A stretch of DNA of 64,000 bases, taken from Rhyacophila brunnea (lineage: Eukaryota; Arthropoda; Insecta; Trichoptera; Rhyacophilidae). The notes under the pieces were generated by a model, which saw only the letters and a program-made list of their open reading frames with translations, was not told the DNA's origin and did no database searches. This document shows positions 48,141 to 59,632 of the stretch, piece after piece. The first letter of the stretch is position 1; each line of letters starts with the position of its first letter. The stretch covers positions 620,001-684,000 of the forward strand of contig JAGYXB010000508.1 of assembly GCA_022495005.1 (NCBI GenBank). The letters are read 5' to 3'. Made by a program: the position numbers and the translations under genes.

Positions 48141-48290
48141 AGTTAAAAATGTCCCACTGAGGCGGACGAAATCGGTCCAGATTTATTTATTAAAAGTGGA
48201 AGAAGTACTAAAAAAAATTTATTTTTTGCGTTTTATTATATTAAATTAATAATACAACGCATTCACAATAAAATTAAAAAAAGACTTAGT
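48141..48290 (+). repeat. GTCC-hairpin/GAAAC repeat family, copy C
   Basis: AGTTAAAAATGTCCCACTGA, GGCGGACGAAATCGGTCC, AAAAGTGGAAGAAGTACTAA, GCGTTTTATTATATTAAATT and AAAAAAAGACTTAGTATTA. The 3' AAGACTTA motif is shared with copy B. Confidence 0.7.
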
Positions 48291-48294
48291 ATTA

Positions 48295-49787
48295 ATTAGA
48301 CATGTTGACAAATTTAAATGGCTGTGAAAAAATATCTTATTTGAAATTTGTTTATTAAATAATACCTAATGTACTTACCTAAATCTCTGTCAGGGAGAAG
48401 TTACATCTTTGCAAGAGAGAAAAATAATATTGCAATAATTACTTATTCATTTTTCCCTAACGCCCTACCAAAACGAGTTGTAACTTCGTCACAAATAATT
48501 AATTGTTGCTGGTTGTCACTTTTGGGGCCCTTAAAATGTTTTCCTAAAGAATTTAATCATATAGTTACATAACTCAGTTTTGCTAAAATATTCCATAAGG
48601 TCTTTTATTAAAAATATATTTTACGTAATATTTCTCATTAAATAATCCAAAGAAAATAATATAAGCATGTAAAATTGCAATCTCTTCCTCATTTAATTAC
48701 TCGTACTATAGGTGCTTACGGATGATAATTAATTTTAACTGCTTCTCATACAAATATTCGTTAAAGTAAATGGAAAACAATTAAAATTTATTATTCCATT
48801 TCATACTCGTTGTTATCCTTCCTGTAAGTGGGTTTGTAAATAATTATTCTTCACATACTTACCTGAAAAGGTTTATAACAGAGGTTTATTTTATTGAGTT
48901 GGTGTATTTGGTTGGAATAACAATATATTATACGAAGTAAATTTATTACGTGAATCAGCTTAATATTTTTAGAATTTAAATTGTTAGCATTAATGTTAGC
49001 TTATAGTATAGCACATTAGCTTTAATCAAACTTTGTACATTACAATGTTTTTATAATACAACATTACTTATATTATTATTTTACAGAAAAAAATATGTAA
49101 ACATGTATTTTTTTATATTCATTACAAAACACACTCTTTCTTAACGTACACAGATATTATACCCTAATGATAATCGATAACTTCATTTCTATGAAAGGCA
49201 ATTAATATATTTTTCTGGTAGCTGTCAAAAACATATTAAAAATATTAACACCTTAAATTTGTTATTAATTATGTGATGTATGTGAATGCATGCTGCTGTA
49301 ATTGTATTGTTTTGAGTTTATTGTATTGTAGTTAGCACCTGGTATAAATATTTATGATAACCATAAACTTGGAAAATTGTCTTGATATTTGGTGTAGATG
49401 TCAACGATTAATACTATGACAGCACACCATGGTGATAGCGTCAATCGGATAATTTAAAACCTCAAAATATTCTGTGTTACACAAGCAAATCTTTTTAATT
49501 TAATAACCTTTTTTCTATACATGGAAAAAAATATGAGAAAAGTATACAAAAGTATGACTTTCTATCACAATAATCAGAGTACAATTGCATTCTTAAGAAA
49601 GAACTTTCATAATTTATGCTTGCAATTTCCAATTGTCCAGTGTAGGCGTAATAAATATCATCCACGGACGCATCAAGCCTTGCGGATGCTGCGTAGAATA
49701 CGTTTTTTGTTTATAACAATAAACTGTTTTTCTCAATTATTATTGAAAATATAAGGCTTACTGTCACCTTTAAATACGAATACAAAC
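48295..49787. other. Gene-free AT-rich stretch
   Basis: The open frame 49521-49754 includes a GC-normal patch but matches nothing known. No elements are seen. Confidence 0.4.
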
Positions 49788-49790
49788 TAA

Positions 49791-50131
49791 GCCCCGTTTC
49801 AGACGGGACACCGGCGTCGTGCTTGATAGAATATAGGAGGCCTTTGTGTTCAAATAAAGGAGCCTTTGTATTATGTTTATGAACGCGCCTGAGCTAATGA
49901 GTTAACGCATAACTTTGCGTTATAAATTAGAACATAAAACTGGCTGCGGTAATAAAAACAAGTGTATAGGCGGCTTGAGGATGTAGCGGCCGACGGAAAA
50001 GTGTACCGGACACGCGTTAACTCATTAGCTATGGTGCGTTCATAAACATAATACAAACCCCCCTTTATTCGAATACAAAGGCTTCCTTGTTATATACGGG
50101 CGCGACACCGGTGTCCCGCCTGAAACGGCCC
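49791..50131. mobile_element. PIF/Harbinger-like MITE with TAA target duplication
   Basis: Very long inverted repeats (about 115-120 bp) begin GCCCCGTTTCAGACGGGACA on the left and, inverted, GGGCCGTTTCAGGCGGGACA on the right. Both arms share CTTTGTATTATGTTTATGAA-like words up to AGCTAATGAGTTAACGC. TAA flanks both ends (49788-49790, 50132-50134), the 3 bp duplication typical of Harbinger. The centre holds a short non-coding GC-normal segment. Confidence 0.85.
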
Positions 50132-50134
50132 TAA

Positions 50135-50670
50135 TACTTACTGGATTTATTATATATCGTGGTTTTGAATAAGTACATCTAAATTTACCATTAGATACGA
50201 TGTCTGCATGCCGTATTGATAATTATTACCGGAGCTCAAATTTGCATGTCGCACATTTTCTTGTCTTATGTATAGATACTTATAATTTAGTAAATAATAT
50301 AGCATTGTCATCTTAGTAGTGTATGTAAAATTTAGTAAAATGTTGGATCACGGTTTGGATTTTGGACAAAAAATGTTATAAAAAGTCTTACCAATCAACA
50401 TACTCTACGTTGAAATTTTATAATTTTTATGAATCTATCCGATACATCTGGCTGTATATAATATCTAACTATATAGAGTATGATTTTTCGTTATTTCAAC
50501 ATTATTCATCTATATGATATATTAAACAAATGACGTTTTTCGTATACGTGACAGAAACACGCGGTACCACCGCGTCAGTCATTTATCATCTATTGACTTG
50601 AAACAGAACTAATATAAAACTCTGAAATGATCACGAAATGATCAAAGTAGTAGGATATATAGCAGTAATT
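50135..50670. other. Gene-free stretch upstream of a candidate exon
   Basis: No element is recognised. The final part includes AAACACGCGGTACCACCGCG, a short GC-rich inverted repeat near 50557-50574. Confidence 0.4.
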
Positions 50671-50677
50671 GATTAGG

Positions 50678-50703
50678 TATAAAAACTACGAGTTTGTTTC
50701 AGT
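50678..50703 (+). promoter_or_regulatory. Candidate core promoter, TATA box plus TCAGT initiator
   Basis: TATAAAA at 50678-50684 is followed by TCAGT at 50699-50703, the arthropod initiator word. The spacing from the first T to the initiator A is 23 bases, somewhat shorter than the usual 28-33. It lies 40 bases ahead of the ATG at 50743. Confidence 0.35.
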
Positions 50704-50742
50704 AGAGAATCAATCATTTACTTACTGATAGTAAAACTTCGA

Positions 50743-50949
50743 ATGCTATTTATTATTCGCAGAGTATTTCAAACGTACGAGAGTCTTCTACGGGTTATTA
50801 GGTTTATAAAGGTTAAATTTATTAGAAGTATTCGCGGAAAGAATTCAAAAGACAGTTTTGAGACAACTTTATTCTTGTCAAACGATGCGAATGTTCTTGA
50901 AATAATTGATAGTTACGAAAAAGTAGAAGAAAATGTACGTACTATGTAA
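50743..50949 (+). CDS. Candidate first coding exon or small gene, unknown product
   Basis: I do not recognise this protein. The frame starts at the ATG at 50743 and runs 68 residues to a stop. Alternatively it leaves the exon at a good donor (AAAAT followed by GTACGT, from about 50934), which would make it a first coding exon ending near EEN. The N-terminal 33 residues are basic and partly hydrophobic (MLFIIRRVFQ, RVIRFIKVKFIRSIRG). The rest is polar and acidic (FLSNDANVLEIIDSYEKVEE). There is no clear signal peptide. Support comes from the TATA/initiator just upstream, mixed codon use and the donor. Against it, no downstream exon is identified in the next kilobases and chance frames of this length occur here. 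Confidence 0.33.
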   Translation: MLFIIRRVFQTYESLLRVIRFIKVKFIRSIRGKNSKDSFETTLFLSNDANVLEIIDSYEKVEENVRTM

Positions 50950-51818
50950 TATTAGATTTACTGTAATTTGATAGATCTAGTCACATTCTTAAAAATAAAT
51001 TTAATAAAATTGTAGTGGATATACAAAATTATTTATGTTAAATACGGAATATCTTATAAGAGAAGACAATATCAAAAATAAAATACTGATCGGGAAAATT
51101 ACTAAATTTTCTTATATGAGAACACTTTAAACTTCAAATTTAAATTTAAATTAAATTTTCACATTAAACACTAAAAAGCGAACATACATACAGCCTCTAA
51201 AATATACATTAATTTACATGAGTTAGTAGCATATTATATTATGGTAAATCACTCAACCGAAATGCGATAGATGTGGATGTATCACGATCGGTCTAAGAAT
51301 TTTAGACAATTTTTTCCTACGTATGTTTCTGAGGCTGTGCCATGTTATGTGAATCAATAAATAATGTCACATTTGTAAAAAATGTCTATAAGAAAATAAA
51401 TAAAAACAAGAAATTATACTACTTAATTTTATTATCACACAAAATTTATTTTTTTAGCCTTATGCTAAACTGAGCCCAATCATACAAATCTATATCTCTC
51501 ACCTCCATATAATATAATATGTCTGTCGAAATCATCAGGAGTCACTCTATATGTTTATATACTTTTTCATGAATAAATATCGCAATTAAATGTTCCAATA
51601 CTCACATTATTTAAATTTAAAGTGGTTAAACTGTATATTTATATGAAAATAAATAACGAATTTAAATGTTTTTAACCAGTAGCCACGTAATATTTTATAT
51701 AATACGTAACGTATGTATAATATCAACCATCACATTTTCAAAATGTTAGTTGTTATTTTAAAAACACTTTTGATCGTTTCAGGAAGTGAATAATTATTCG
51801 GGTTTGATGAAATATATA
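50950..51818. other. Gene-free AT-rich stretch
   Basis: No downstream exon or element is recognised. Confidence 0.4.
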
Positions 51819-51826
51819 GAGTACTC

Positions 51827-52521
51827 CAGAGGTTTCCAAACTTTACGTTACTACGCCTCCCTTTTAAAACAATCTAATCTTGGGGCCTCCCCCCCCTTTT
51901 TATTTCATTAAATACATTTTTACACAAAGTGCTTTTTTTCTACTAAACGGGCTCGATATATGGAATTCACTGCATCTAATGCAGAAAATTCCGTTTCGCA
52001 TAAATATGATGTTACGGATGGTAGCAGTACCTACTTGCATTGCTTTTCTTGACAACGTATTATATTATTCTTCAGTTCGATTCAACCAAAATTGAACAAA
52101 GGTTTTTGTTTGCATATTTGCCATTTTTATTAGACAGGAAATACACTACAAATATATTTTTTTTTTTTTACTAATATAACGAATTTGTGGTGTGTGTTTA
52201 TCTTACTTAACTGGTCGATCCGCAAAACCGGGCCCCCAGGCTGGAGCCCTGTCAGCCCCCCTCTTGTGGGGGCCGTGCATAATAGCATTATGAGGTATAA
52301 TAAAATTAGTCTCCATATTATTATCTTCATACAGGTTTGCAAACAACCTAACTTTTATAGGAATGTTTTTTATGTTGTTTATAACTTGCTGCCATTTTAT
52401 AGACTATGCACTTGCAAACTGCAAACCTGTGGCTACATTATTGTGTTAAACCTTTCACGCCTCCCTTTGGAATAGTCCGCGCCTCCCCAGGGAGGTGCGA
52501 CCCCCAGTTTGGAAATCGCTG
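51827..52521. mobile_element. hAT element with perfect 8 bp target duplication and an embedded GGCC-element fragment
   Basis: The left end CAGAGGTTTCCAAACTTTA and the right end, inverted CAGCGATTTCCAAACTGGG, are hAT terminal repeats. GAGTACTC flanks both (51819-51826, 52522-52529). ACGCCTCCCTTT occurs near both ends. The piece 52193-52290 (ACTGGTCGATCCGC to TGTGGGGGCCGTG) matches the right arm of the element at 44831-45229. No transposase is seen. Confidence 0.92.
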
Positions 52522-52529
52522 GAGTACTC

Positions 52530-53900
52530 TAAAATTGGGTGGTATCCCGAAAAAATGGAAACTCTGATCTTAAATGACACACAAAGATAATAAATGTACC
52601 TAATAAAAATGTTGGCAAACGATGGTTTTGCTTCGTATGTTGATTAGGTAAGTACTATAGACTCGACAAAAAGTTTAGTTAAGCTACTAATTTGGACAAA
52701 CAACTACTGTCGTACTATAAAGGCTTTTAAATTAGGCAGCTGGCTTGATGTGACCAAAACTTCAATACTTGTGCGGGTGAACCTAAATTCTACTCCGATA
52801 ATAAAATACAATATTTTTATTTAGATTAGCCTCCTTTTATTACATACAAGTTGTAAATTGAATAATAACATAAACGATACAGCAATCGATCGGATCCTCC
52901 TTTATTATAAAAACTTTTATTCTTCAGATAATAAAAAAAATGGCAAATAATATAATTTCAAACTACGCTTGATGCACGTCATGTATCATTTGCAAATTAT
53001 AATGGTTTAAAAATCTAAATGAATCTCCAAAATTTTCCGTATAAACAAATTACTTTACAATGATTTTGGGAATCAATTACGAGTGAATGCTTCCTAATCG
53101 TGCTATTATTCTGTTGACCCATTTTCACTTAAAATAAATTTTGGTGATCAGTGAGACTCATTATTTGAAGGGGTATCTTTAGAACAATTAAGCGATAAAT
53201 GAACTAACATAGATTCCATATAATATAATCTATACTTTTTCCTTTTCGTAGTGAGTGTCGTTGCTACAGACTTTTTACAGAAGTCCTCAAAGGATAAACG
53301 ATTTTCCTCAGTTATATAGGATTTCATTGAAATTTAATTTTAGTAAACATACCTTGTATAATAACGAGTGGCCCATGCTTTTTATTTTTCATATTTGTTA
53401 GCTTGGTTATTCAAATTCATCCACTTTACTATTGTCTCAAGTGCACCATCATTCTATATCTATTACCTATTTGAAATCTTCAGAACTGTAATTCACTTTC
53501 CATATAGACAGTCAGTCCTCTTCAGGTGAAAAGGTGAAAGATGATTGTTGCAATAAAACTTATTCTTGATTAACTGACTACTTAAGAACTATTACAAATA
53601 TTTGATCAACATTAAAATATTTGGAATATTATCGTTCTTAATTCACTATACCTAATTATTAAGACGTTATAATATCCGCAAGCACCGTTTAAAAACAAGA
53701 CGTGCTTGGTTTCTAGAATAGTATATAATCAAATTTAATGTCAGTAACATATATTCAATTAACTTGCAATGTCGTGAAAATAAGTGACTAACTCATACAA
53801 TTAATTATTAAACGACTACTATTTACTTCATAAGTATTTACTTATAACGCAAGGATTGTAGAATAACATTTCTGATGCATTTGGGTTTTATATAACTATT
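52530..53900. other. Gene-free stretch
   Basis: No supported gene or repeat. Confidence 0.4.
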
Positions 53901-54006
53901 TAAATCAACGGCAATAGTTACTGACGATATTGTTTGACAGATACCATGTTTTCATCGACTCATAATTTATTTTTGAGATTTCAAAAGCTTCGCTCATTAC
54001 ACTCAC

Positions 54007-54140
54007 CGGATATCCAGCGCGACCGCTGACGACTTGACGCAGTGTCGGTAAATAATTACGGACTAAAAGCTTTGGCAGCCGCTCTCTGTGGGGAGCTTTC
54101 AATTTCAAGCTCGCTTGATGTTTGATGTGCCTCAAACGGA
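54007..54140 (-). CDS. Candidate internal coding exon, unknown product
   Basis: I do not recognise the protein. On the minus strand the 134 bp segment lies between a plausible acceptor (AATATCACAG, ending at 54141) and a near-consensus donor (CCG then GTGAGT, at 54006-54001). Entered with two carry-over bases, it gives 44 codons without a stop: RLRHIKHQASLKLKAPHRER, then LPKLLVRNYLPTLRQVVSGR and AGYP. GC content is far above the surroundings and codon choice is mixed. The product is basic, without a membrane segment. The pyrimidine tract is weak and no partner exon is seen nearby, so this may also be an old repeat or conserved non-coding piece. Confidence 0.38.
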
Positions 54141-54144
54141 CTGT

Positions 54145-54545
54145 GATATTCAAGAGAATTTTATTGTTTAATTCAGAATGATAATACGTACATACTTATA
54201 AGTTTACTGAAATATTGACGAAATTCTATATAAGTATATATATAATATATAATAGGCATATAAGAGTTAGAAATAAGAATAAAGTAGTTTTTTACTAGAA
54301 ACTGGTAATTGTGACAAGTTGTATAAAATCTCATATTGGCGACTCGCCACTCGCTGAGCGACATATACTGCCTATTGCCATTTTATCTGTATATTGACCT
54401 TTATTATATCATGTATTTCATTGGTTTCTTTTGTGATCTTTACGCGTTATGCTCAACGTATTATTCTAAATACGAGAATTTTAAATGAAGTCAACGTATG
54501 TATATCTATGTTACAATATGGTATGGATAAATCTATGCTGGACAT
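54145..54545. other. Gene-free AT-rich stretch
   Basis: No supported feature. Confidence 0.4.
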
Positions 54546-54549
54546 ATTA

Positions 54550-54860
54550 CACAGAGATTGAAAAATAAATCCATGGATAAGGTGGCAAACAAGTGTGTTG
54601 GACATAATACAAAGTATAAAGACTTTGAACTATCCCTAAAACATATCGGTGTGAAACATGGACCTTTAATTCAAAATCAGTTATAAACTAAAAGTAACTC
54701 GATATTATGTTTGAAGAGATGCATGTTCGGACGAACGGGCATATGTGACAAATGCCAAAACAAACATGCGTCATGGCCTCAGAATGGAGATAGGCAGACC
54801 ATATCGCTCTAAGAATCGATCGCTTCTGGATAAATATCATTATCCTATATATTAATAACT
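54550..54860 (+). pseudogene. LINE reverse-transcriptase C-terminal remnant
   Basis: YRCETWTFNSKSVIN followed by stops and then MFEEMHVRT resembles LYGCETWTLxxKxINKL...FERRMLRRI, a hallmark of the region just after the LINE reverse-transcriptase domain. Further on, WR-stop-ADHIALRIDR resembles RRxWAGHVxR. Several stops are present. Confidence 0.5.
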
Positions 54861-54869
54861 TAAAGAGTG

Positions 54870-55648
54870 ACCTAGAGCCTATTGAATCAATCAGATAGGG
54901 AAAGAATGAGGTAATAAAAGACTTATGACTGATAAGGATGGAGACAATAAAGGAAGGGCTTTATTCAGCAATGTATCGAGAGTAGATGAGATGATGATAG
55001 TATATATTAATATTAATAACATCAAATTCAGGATTTAAATCACACGACAGTTCAAACTACGATTGTGAATTGGCCGTGATACGATTCGCGAATACAAAAC
55101 CAGATGTAAATTTAAATTTTGCATTTTCATTTATTTTCAGTCAATAAAACTAATAACTACTGAAACTTTCTTCTTCTTCCGGTTTTCTTACTCCACTTGG
55201 CAGAGAGCCACGGTAGCGTGATTTCAGCTTGGAAGGAATGGTTTATTCAATTAATGACAAAAACTTCCGAGTTTAAGAGTCGTTTGGTTAAATATTTTGA
55301 CAATTAAGAAAAGAGCATTTTGACAGTTATAATTAAGAATCGTATCTTGACCTATTATAAAATACAGGCGGGAGCTAAAGAGTGTGATTGTAAGTGTAGA
55401 GGTAGCCCCCAGAAATAATATTTAGGCAACAGCTATTATAGAACGTCTTCCTTATAATATATAATATTATTTATGTTGATAAGAGAAGACAATAGCGTAT
55501 ATTATTTTATTTCATTTTTCAGTTGTGTATACCGGCATCTATTGTAATTCTATGAAAGGTTTACACAAAAAGAATAATTAACAAAGAGTTAATTTTAAAT
55601 TATGTTTAAAATTCGTTCTTTTACAACCCCTACTGGTATTTTATTGTG
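54870..55648. other. Gene-free stretch with a possible LINE tail
   Basis: TTCTTCTTCTTCCGG near 55170 followed by a GC-normal 60 bp block looks like a minus-strand LINE 3' end, but translation gives no clear motif. Confidence 0.35.
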
Positions 55649-55657
55649 TTGATAATA

Positions 55658-56280
55658 GGGACTGCAATACCGAATAAATATATCGATACCGGTATTAATA
55701 CCGGTATTCGTCAAAACTTATTATAGAAAAAAATAATTACCTATCAATAAATATAACTATTAAAATCTATTTGAAATACTATTTTTTTTGCAATCTATGT
55801 ACATTTATTATGTTGATCTTTATAAATATGTAGGTATAGATGATAATATTTTAGAACTGTTAATTTTTACAAAATACTAGTCCGGGTACAGGAAAATCTC
55901 TCTGAAATACAACGTTTGTTAGATGTACTATCAACGTTGGATCAATAGTTGTAGAATAATTGGAGACATTTGCCACGAATATCTTCTTTTTCGAAATATG
56001 TTAATTCATCGTGACACTTCTATAAATATATTTGAGGGATTTTCCTTTAATATTATGTAACTTTTGTTTGTTTCAGTCAATATATTTGCGTTTTGGCATC
56101 ATATAATGTATACAATATAGTAGTAAATAATGAAAAAATAATATTAATTCATTTTTGAAAACATAAACGTGACTATGCTTTCTTAATACTGAAAATACAG
56201 GTATTTCGAATTTTTGAAACCGGTATTTCGGTATCGATAAATAATTGAATACCGGTTTTGAAATACCAGTATTGCAATCC
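55658..56280. mobile_element. hAT-like element with 9 bp flanking direct repeats
   Basis: The left end GGGACTGCAATACCGAATA and the right end, inverted GGATTGCAATACTGG, are inverted repeats. The subterminal regions are rich in ATACCGGTATT. TTGATAATA occurs directly on both sides (55649-55657, 56281-56289), giving an 8 or 9 bp duplication. The 623 bp body has no transposase motifs. Confidence 0.82.
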
Positions 56281-56289
56281 TTGATAATA

Positions 56290-58320
56290 CTATACAAATA
56301 CCGTAATACTATCATCACGTCTTTTAATATATTATACACATTTATTACAGTATTAGTTCTAACAGTGATGTAGACCATATAATATTATCCACGTCAATCT
56401 ATAGAATTAAGTAGGTATACAGAATTTTTGGCAAACAGAAACAATTACTTACAGCTACACACTATTGTCTTTCATTATTCATCTGCCAATTCTGTTTATG
56501 ACTTAATCAATCGCCATAAATCTTAAATAATAGTTTTTTTCGAATAACCAGTTACAATACTCTTGTCATAATAAATAGTATGGTTGTAATATCATCTGCA
56601 TATAAACACGTCATGTCCATAAGATGTTATTAAGTGATTAAACTTGTTTCCCAAAACGGTATTCAGTAATTTCATAATTAGATAGAAGCTTAATTTTACG
56701 ATGTGAAGGTTGTTTGTTCTGAAAGGAACATAGTTTAACGACGTGTTTACACCTACGCTAAGCGTACCCAGTAACTTTCCTTATCCATCTCATCTTTAAT
56801 ACTAAACTAATTTTGTGGTATAACAGATTTATGTTATGAATTACTTACACGTATTGTATTTCTAACAAAATGTAACCGGTAATATTATTATTAATTATTA
56901 GGTCTAGAATACCCAAATAAGCCTTCTAAAATTTATTTGTTTTATATAACTTCGTAGACTATTGAAAATGTTTAATTTATATGTTAAATCTAACATTCAT
57001 CCATCTCAAAATTCATCACATTTTACTTTCAATACAGTGTTTTGGTATCAAATATAAATCATTAATAATTCTAATTGCTTACAATATCAATTACTGCTCT
57101 TTACCAACCTGATTTTAATTAAATATTATTTCGAAACCATTCAAAAATTGTCAATATTATGACTACCGATTATTATTTTACATTATTTTATAATAAACGT
57201 TATACAATAAAAAAAGTATTATTTAATAAGCCGTAGTTTCGTTATCTTGTCTATCATTATGAAAAAAAAATCAGGATTACAGACAATAAGTCACCATTTT
57301 ATTATGCACGTTATTTCCAATATCCGCCAACATACATCTGCCCGTAAACAAATTATAGAATAGTTTATAAACGTTTACCGTTAGACAAATACACCCGTAA
57401 AACATTTATTAAAACTCAAGAAATATCCACACCTGCGAACCACACCACCAAAAATCGATAATTTTGAACACATTGCACTAGCCGCTATTTTTATTTTTTC
57501 AAATGGGACGAACCGTTCTACGACCGTGCCGATGGCATGGTACAATTATTGCATTTTCAATCAATCCCTGATTCAGTCTTGGTTTTATTGAAGAACTCAG
57601 AACAATTTTTGGTGGGGTATAAGAAAAAAAATTTAAACCTCAATAAAAAAAATTGACCACTAATATCGCCTGGCAACATCGACATTATATATCTTTGTGA
57701 CTCCTAAAACCCATTCCAATTGTCAGAATGCGTTCCGTATATTATGTATACGAAAAGTCTATGGGATCCTGGACTATAAGCCGTAACAATTATATTTGTT
57801 ATTAATATATTATAAATAAACGTAACAATTTTCTCAACATAACAAGTCTACATAACTTCATAACTAACTACATAACTTCATAAAATGGTCGCCGAATTTG
57901 ACCCTTGTGCATCCGCTACGTCAGAATTGTTAACATCAAAAGATATAAATAGATTATAGTTTGTTCCAAATACGACTATAATCTCGGTACCAAATTAGTT
58001 AACCATTAAACGAAAAAAATACCACTTAAATTGAAATCAAATATTATTAAAATTTCTCTATGTTGGCAGTGTAAACAGTATCTAATACAAGCAACGTTCC
58101 CTCACATATTTGTAAAAAAATATCCGCACAATTTTTCTTCAGCTGATTTTTTTCAAAAAGTAGTAGGTATCCGATATTATTTTTTTTGTAATAAATAAAT
58201 AGTTTAGCGGTATAATAATTTGACGAGTACATTTACCTATGCAAAAAATACAATATTTGCTCACATATTTATTATTATATTTATTATTATTAGTTTAGTA
58301 AACAAAGTAACAATACGAGA
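56290..58320. other. Gene-free AT-rich stretch
   Basis: A short direct repeat CTACATAACTTCATAA lies at about 57850-57885. No gene or element end is seen. Confidence 0.4.
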
Positions 58321-58322
58321 CT

Positions 58323-58341
58323 GTCACACCAGGTGTGTGAC
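58323..58341. promoter_or_regulatory. T-box-like palindrome
   Basis: TCACACC, one base, then GGTGTGTGA closely resembles the palindromic Brachyury/T-box site (two inverted TCACACC half sites). The right half has an extra TG. The surroundings are AT-rich with no nearby gene. Function is speculative. Confidence 0.25.
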
Positions 58342-58344
58342 TTA

Positions 58345-59420
58345 GTATGTACTTTGAGATTTAGTGTTTATGTTTCTTGTAACGTTTACAAGCTGCCACC
58401 AAACGAATGTAATATATTGTTTTATAGTGTTTTCTATCTAAGAACATTACATTTAATTTAATTAATTAAAAAAAGTAACTATAATATATATATTAAAAGA
58501 TTTGAAAATCCTAAAATAGTTAGGCACGTGTGTGATATTGATGATGAAAACCTAATCTAGGGCGAATACAAACTCAGTTATTTTATTGTATAAATAAATA
58601 AATGATTAACGAAAGTATTACAATACTGTAAATAAATATTTCTAAGCGTTACATATTGAACTCAGATCCTCGAGTTATTTGTGTATATTAGACGGAAACG
58701 TTCATTTCCTAAACGCCTGTTATGAGAACACGTGGCTCTTTAAATGTTCGCGTAGGTAGGTATCCCTTAGATTAGTGATGTTTAACCTTTTTTGGTTTGC
58801 GGAACCATTGAAGCGTGAATATGTCAAATCTCGGGGAACCCTACCTGACATGATGATATATATTAAGATCCGGAATGGTAAATTACAAAAGAAAAGTGTA
58901 CTTATCTACTTAAGTAAGAAGAGACATACTTTAGTAAGGTGCCGCCCATAAGCAGACTCAAATTACCGCCCCTTTTATATAATATCATTATCGTCTGCAT
59001 TTTATTATATTAACATGGTTATCTATTGTAGACAGAATAATGCATATAATGAAAATTCTTATATACTTACACATCCACAAACGTTAAAAAAATATTATGT
59101 ATACGGAATCCATTAATTATTCGTATTCCTTCCTTAATGGGCAGCGCCCTTTTAAATGTGCCACCCCTAAATATGTAATGATCTACCTAGCTGCACTAAA
59201 TGTCACTTTCCGTAGTCAATCAATTACAATTAACAAAAACGTACGTTTTGTAAAAAAATATTTATTTTGTACAATTCAAAAACACGAGTCAAGTGACACT
59301 TTGCTGTAGATGAAATAGTCCAGTTAAGTTTTTACATAATATTGTGGTGGGCGTCTGAGATATGGAGCTTAAATTTGACAATGGTGCAACCCTTGACTCT
59401 CCTATTGACCGAAATCAATT
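58345..59420. other. Gene-free stretch
   Basis: The patch 58770-58990 is slightly GC-richer. No coding or repeat feature is supported. Confidence 0.35.
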
Positions 59421-59428
59421 CATTATTG

Positions 59429-59632
59429 GGTACAGTTTAGTTATGAGGAATACTGCGGCAAATACATTTTGAAAATAGCCGATTTACTCAATTATTTGTT
59501 AGTTTAACCTAATCAAACTTAACCTAATCTAACCTAACCCAACCTAAACTAACCCAAACTAACAAATAATCCAATATATCGGGTATTTTCAAAATGTGTT
59601 TTCCGCTGTATTCCTCATACCCGAACTGTACC
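59429..59632. mobile_element. GGTACAAG-family MITE, copy 4, with telomere-like loop
   Basis: Arms from GGTACAGTTTAGTTATGAGG to CCTCATACCCGAACTGTACC pair over about 80 bp. The loop is a run of CCTAA-type words (AACCTAATCTAACCTAACCC and similar). The flanks do not show a clean duplication. Confidence 0.85.

Noticed and set aside
57849..57885. Short direct repeat CTACATAACTTCATAA
   Set aside because: Only two short copies, in simple AT-rich sequence. No functional meaning is supported.
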